A DNA stretch of 64,000 nucleotides from Chitinophagaceae bacterium. GTDB taxonomy: Bacteria > Bacteroidota > Bacteroidia > Chitinophagales > Chitinophagaceae. The translations under genes and the position numbers were made by a program. The stretch spans positions 1 through 64,000 of the forward strand of contig JAHBTJ010000003.1 in assembly GCA_019638595.1 (NCBI GenBank). The letters are read 5' to 3'. This document shows positions 61,201 through 64,000 of the stretch, piece by piece; within the stretch, counting starts at the first letter, position 1; the number at the start of each line of letters is the position of its first letter. Below the pieces are notes generated by a model, which was not told where the DNA came from, did not search any database, and worked only from the letters and a program-made list of their open reading frames with translations.

Positions 61201-63903
61201 GGCTCCCTGCAGGGCGTTTCCTGCGGCATCCACATTCACTATTGGTAAATCATATGTTTTGTCGGTTTGCAGGAATTTCCACGGTTTGGGGCCTTCCGGC
61301 ATGTTCATGCCCACATAGGTTTTGTAGGGACTGTATGGCAACACTACATGATCAACACTAAACGCGCCGCCGGGTTCAAATACTTTAACCAGCATGCTGG
61401 CATTTAACATTCCCGGGGCGTTATGCTCCAGGTTGAATTTTGTATGGATCGCAGCAGTTCCCTCGGCGCTTAATGTTCCTTCAAACAGTGTTTTTGTTTC
61501 AGGCGAATATCCTGCGGTAGGATCGTCAAAATGGTATGTGGCAAATTTTTTAAAGCTTGTTTTGCGCGCATACAACAAGGCATCAATTTTGGCTTTAAGG
61601 TTTTTTGCCGGGGCGCCAAACAACCATTTTGAGCTGAGCGTTCCTGAGCTGACCCCGTCTTTGCCTAGCACAGGATCTTTACCAAAATCAAGATCTATTT
61701 TCAGCCTGTTGGGCATTACTGTTTCTACTTTCAGTCTTTTTTCAAAAACGGCGCCTCCTATTTTAATGCGTGCCAGCCAGTTACCGGTAGGAGAGGAGGC
61801 GTCTGTTGAAGTAGTAAAGAGATAAAATCCATTGTCGTTTTTGGTTTCAATCGCTTTTTTATATAGCTGTCCCTGGGGTGTAAGCAGGTTAAATTCAACA
61901 GGGTGATCTTTGGGAAGCTTACCCGATTTGTCTTCCACTATAAAGTTCAGGTACATGGTATCTCCCGGCCGCCAAACACCTCTTTCGCCGAAAATAAAAC
62001 CCTTTAACCCGTTTTTTACTTCCTCGCCCGACACGTCAAATCGGCTAAGCATGAGTGAATTTCCATCGTCGAGCTTCAGGTACCCGCGCTCGTTTCCTTT
62101 TTTGGCTACCAGCAGGTAAGGTTTTTTCTTCAGGTCAAAAACAGCAAAGCCATCCTGGTTGCTTTTAGCCGTATGCAACAGTTGCTGCTGGTAATCCAGC
62201 AATTGTAACTCCACATCGGCCATGGGGGTTGTGGTAAGAATATCGGTAACCGCTATCAGCATATTGTTGTTGCCGGCCCTTTTGGCTGTTAAGCCAATAT
62301 TGGAAGCAAGAATGTTCCTGCTCGCCCACCTTTCTTTATTATAGTAGGAAGGATGGCAGGGATTATCGCGCTGGTTCCAGCGGTATCCGTAAGGGTAATA
62401 AGTGTTATAAACTTTCCAGAAGCCATCGTTGTCATCGGGCCCCTCGGTATCTTCTGTTTCGTAGTCATACCAGTCATTATAATAATCATCTTCATCGTCA
62501 TTTCTGTTGGTTTTGTCGGATGCATGACAGGTGTACAATGAATATTCGGGACGAAAACCAATGGTTACATGATAGATTGCACCCGGCTCAGCTTTGAGAT
62601 ACTTATCAATGTTGAGCGAAAATTTTTGTCTTTTGTGCAGGTCAATGGTCTTATCGTTATCGAGCCGTAAGGTTTGCTGCACTACCGGGGTGGCTACCCT
62701 GCGCAGGTCCGACTCGCCGTCAAAATTGTTAACCTGCAGAAACTGGGGGATATTATGCTCGTAAACTTTAATAATGCTGATATCTACAGCGTTGAGATTA
62801 ATGCTTTCAAAAGGCAATACTAATTTTCCGGCATTGGGTAGTATAACACCACGTCCCTGTATATTCACCGAGGGCAAACGGTTCTCAAAAAACACATTCG
62901 CGCTAAAAGTCTTGTCAAGCTTTGCCGACCAAACATTCTGTATTCCTTCGTTCACAGATACCGTATAGTTCCCGTCGAACTGATCCGGTACAAATATTTT
63001 TACTTCGCTTCCGTCAATACTATAGCTGATATCGGCCTTATTGCTTATTGTAAGCAAGCCATTCAGTTGCTGGTTGGTTGCCAGCGCGTCAGAGAATTGT
63101 ACCAGCACATAGTTATCGGCTTCCTGCATTGCCCGTACGCCCATTACTTTAAAATCTCCTATTGCCGGCACATCCAACTGCTTTTCATTCTTTTCTTTGA
63201 TGTTCAGGGGAGCGCCATCCCAGCTCAGGTGCAGCGCCGCGGTATTAGCGCCTCTTTTTATATCTTCAACAGTAAATTTATGAATACGCGCTGTTTCATT
63301 ATGCTCCCATTTTACAGGCAATGTTTTCGATTGAAAAGATGCCGACAATACTTTTTCAATAGCTGCGGATGCTTCCATATCTGCTGTTTCAACAGCACCC
63401 TGTAAAACCATCATTTCTTTTGAGTTGCCCACCACTTTCAACCCGTATTCCTGTACTACAAACGCGGGTTTTACAGCCTGCGCGTTAAACGTAAAGGTTT
63501 TATATTCATCCGGCACAGCCGTAGCCTTGTTAAGCCTGAAATTGATGGTATACAGTTGACCGGGTGTAAGATGTTCATCCGGCTTAAATTCAATGGTTCT
63601 TGCATCCACCCAATACGCTTTACCTTTTACCGAGGGAGAAAATGAAAACAGCTCTTCTTTTACAGGTTCATTGAGGGTATGGGCGGTGGGTGCTTCCGCG
63701 GCCAGCCGTACACGTATAGCTGCTGTTTTAGAAACGACTCCCGAGGTATACGATTCTACATATTTACTGAAAGCCGGGTCAACCGTTTTTACTTTTTCTT
63801 TTTTATTACAGGAAGCATGGATGAAAATGAGCGGTAAAACCAGGAAAAGCAAATACGTTTTTATTGTAAAGCCGGTAAAAGTATTGTTCATATAGAAAGG
63901 CAT
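58291..63903 (-). CDS. Alpha-2-macroglobulin family lipoprotein
   Basis: 1870 residues (or 1866 from an internal ATG at 63891). The N-terminus is a lipoprotein signal with lipobox IHASC, so it is lipid-anchored and probably periplasmic. Macroglobulin domains follow, including FVVQEYGLKVVG, RNILASNIGLTAKR and the MG2-like FGERGVWRPGDTMYLNFIV. The bait/A2M region and the thioester domain come next: PHGCIEQTTS carries the CxEQ motif (Cys1418-Gln1421). The alpha-alpha barrel (YWPGLTESDDWGTNYAGHFLL) and a C-terminal receptor-binding-like domain end the protein. It probably traps proteases entering the periplasm and usually works with PBP1C, whose gene is farther along the same strand. Confidence 0.93.
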   Translation of the reverse strand: MPFYMNNTFTGFTIKTYLLFLVLPLIFIHASCNKKEKVKTVDPAFSKYVESYTSGVVSKTAAIRVRLAAEAPTAHTLNEPVKEELFSFSPSVKGKAYWVDARTIEFKPDEHLTPGQLYTINFRLNKATAVPDEYKTFTFNAQAVKPAFVVQEYGLKVVGNSKEMMVLQGAVETADMEASAAIEKVLSASFQSKTLPVKWEHNETARIHKFTVEDIKRGANTAALHLSWDGAPLNIKEKNEKQLDVPAIGDFKVMGVRAMQEADNYVLVQFSDALATNQQLNGLLTISNKADISYSIDGSEVKIFVPDQFDGNYTVSVNEGIQNVWSAKLDKTFSANVFFENRLPSVNIQGRGVILPNAGKLVLPFESINLNAVDISIIKVYEHNIPQFLQVNNFDGESDLRRVATPVVQQTLRLDNDKTIDLHKRQKFSLNIDKYLKAEPGAIYHVTIGFRPEYSLYTCHASDKTNRNDDEDDYYNDWYDYETEDTEGPDDNDGFWKVYNTYYPYGYRWNQRDNPCHPSYYNKERWASRNILASNIGLTAKRAGNNNMLIAVTDILTTTPMADVELQLLDYQQQLLHTAKSNQDGFAVFDLKKKPYLLVAKKGNERGYLKLDDGNSLMLSRFDVSGEEVKNGLKGFIFGERGVWRPGDTMYLNFIVEDKSGKLPKDHPVEFNLLTPQGQLYKKAIETKNDNGFYLFTTSTDASSPTGNWLARIKIGGAVFEKRLKVETVMPNRLKIDLDFGKDPVLGKDGVSSGTLSSKWLFGAPAKNLKAKIDALLYARKTSFKKFATYHFDDPTAGYSPETKTLFEGTLSAEGTAAIHTKFNLEHNAPGMLNASMLVKVFEPGGAFSVDHVVLPYSPYKTYVGMNMPEGPKPWKFLQTDKTYDLPIVNVDAAGNALQGAQQVEVELYRVSWRWWWDNTGDGFSNFTQNTYNKLLKKDTLRLTNGVGKWQLSAPGGEWGRYLVLVRDRVSKHTTGQVVYFDDPWWQTRNNANDPSAAAMLSFTAGREKYNVGEEITLNIPSSKGGRALISIESGSRIVKTDWIETEQGQTIYRFKAEPGMAPNLYANVSLLQPHAQTANDLPIRMYGVIPILIEDKNTLLKPVISMPDVIRPEQASSVTVSETSGKAMTYCVAIVDEGLLDLTRFKTPDPHAAFYAREALGVKSWDLFDNVIGAWGGGLERILTIGGDEAASGGAKEKRANRFKPVVKYLGPFHLKKGDKQTHKFQLPPYIGSVRTMVVAASDGAYGFAEKAVAVKKPLMLLGTLPRVLGPAETIKLPVTVFAMDNNIKNVTVTLQNNAYLETTGSASQQVSFTASGEEMVYFDVRVKETTGIGKVKLVASSGNEKADYEVELDIRNPNPVITNVMAEVVHAGQSWNQLAAPIGIPANSKATLEISSIPPINLEKRLDYLIQYPHGCIEQTTSAVFPQLVLSQLTELSERKKAETEKNIRSGIERYKNFQRPDGGFSYWPGLTESDDWGTNYAGHFLLKAQEKGYIVPADMIQQWITYQRNKAGNWAPSTTNFYGGDLTQSYRLYLLALAKSPEMGAMNRLKEFKFLSPEAKWRLAAAYQLAGQSKTAESLIAGLPVTFEKRKSPGITYGSSLRDQAMVLETLTLMGKRKEAGELLQSISADLAGERWYSTQTTAYSLIAIAAYCGANPGGEKIVADVTVNGKKAAINSKSYVSLTPVSVTEPDKNISIRNKGNNILYVRLVTQGRPVTGENVQYTNNPDVLSLSVSYVTLDGKPVGNVESLTQGTDFVAKVTIKNPGIRGRYNNMTLSQIFPGGWEILNTRLLDNEGGFKPSAFTYQDIRDDRVYTHFDIREGETHTYYVMLNAAYLGRYFLPGVYCDAMYDNTISAGVSGKWIEVVR

Positions 63904-64000
63904 TTATGCTGGTGTAAAGCAATAGAAATTTTATCAATAACACTATGGCAAGCATCATAGGTTTGGTTAAATGTTTTATAAATCAATATAAACGAAAAGA

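Noticed and set aside
1-64000. tRNA, rRNA, prophage or intact insertion sequence
   Set aside because: No tRNA-like cloverleaf, rRNA segment, phage structural gene or full transposase was found in reading both strands, although a small RNA gene could be missed by eye.

Overview
The window looks like a chromosomal segment of a Bacteroidota bacterium, most likely family Chitinophagaceae (an inference from gene content). It carries two SusC/SusD outer-membrane uptake pairs, an ECF sigma/FecR pair feeding an STN-domain SusC, a T9SS C-terminal sorting domain with a PorV-like partner, DUF4251, and start regions with weak Shine-Dalgarno sequences. I see no rRNA, tRNA, CRISPR array, phage genes or intact transposase.

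Layout. 1-14.3 kb is mostly housekeeping: a membrane-protein tail, proB-proA (proline), a tagaturonate reductase, a DUF4251 lipoprotein-like protein, a TonB receptor followed by an AEC permease and an aldo/keto reductase, purC, a lactonase-fold protein, a cysteine-cluster protein, a YraN nuclease-fold protein, a small membrane protein and a metallo-beta-lactamase-fold hydrolase. 14.3-21.3 kb is a sigma/FecR/SusC/SusD uptake unit. 21.4-26.5 kb holds a membrane protein with an M15/M74-like zinc peptidase signature, glycerate 2-kinase, and a fused 3-hydroxyacyl-CoA dehydrogenase/enoyl-CoA hydratase behind a strong palindromic operator.

26.5-44.1 kb is a catabolic island: AraC regulator, sugar MFS porter, fucose-isomerase-like protein, PfkB kinase, class III aminotransferase, ceramidase-like protein lacking the usual serine, class I (DhnA) aldolase, SusC/SusD, a PhyH dioxygenase and a large lipoprotein of glycoside-hydrolase type. 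Isomerase, kinase and aldolase have the logic of an Embden-Meyerhof-like route. The aminotransferase and amidase-fold protein suggest an amino- or N-acylated substrate, which I cannot identify.

44.2-63.9 kb lies entirely on the minus strand. Alpha-2-macroglobulin (63.9-58.3 kb) and penicillin-binding protein 1C (46.6-44.2 kb), which are neighbours in many bacteria, are separated by an 11 kb block: ECF sigma factor, membrane-anchored TPR protein (probable anti-sigma), CHAT-domain protease with TPRs and an intact His/Cys dyad, PorV-like barrel, and a 1732-residue T9SS-exported protein with seven repeats of about 133 residues. This block is the best candidate for an under-described system: a sigma-controlled envelope protease plus a secreted repeat protein.

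Several intergenic regions carry repeats: a 246-bp MITE-like element with 11-bp direct flanks, two large palindromic elements, conserved-looking hairpins, and three gaps sharing the same low-complexity word set.
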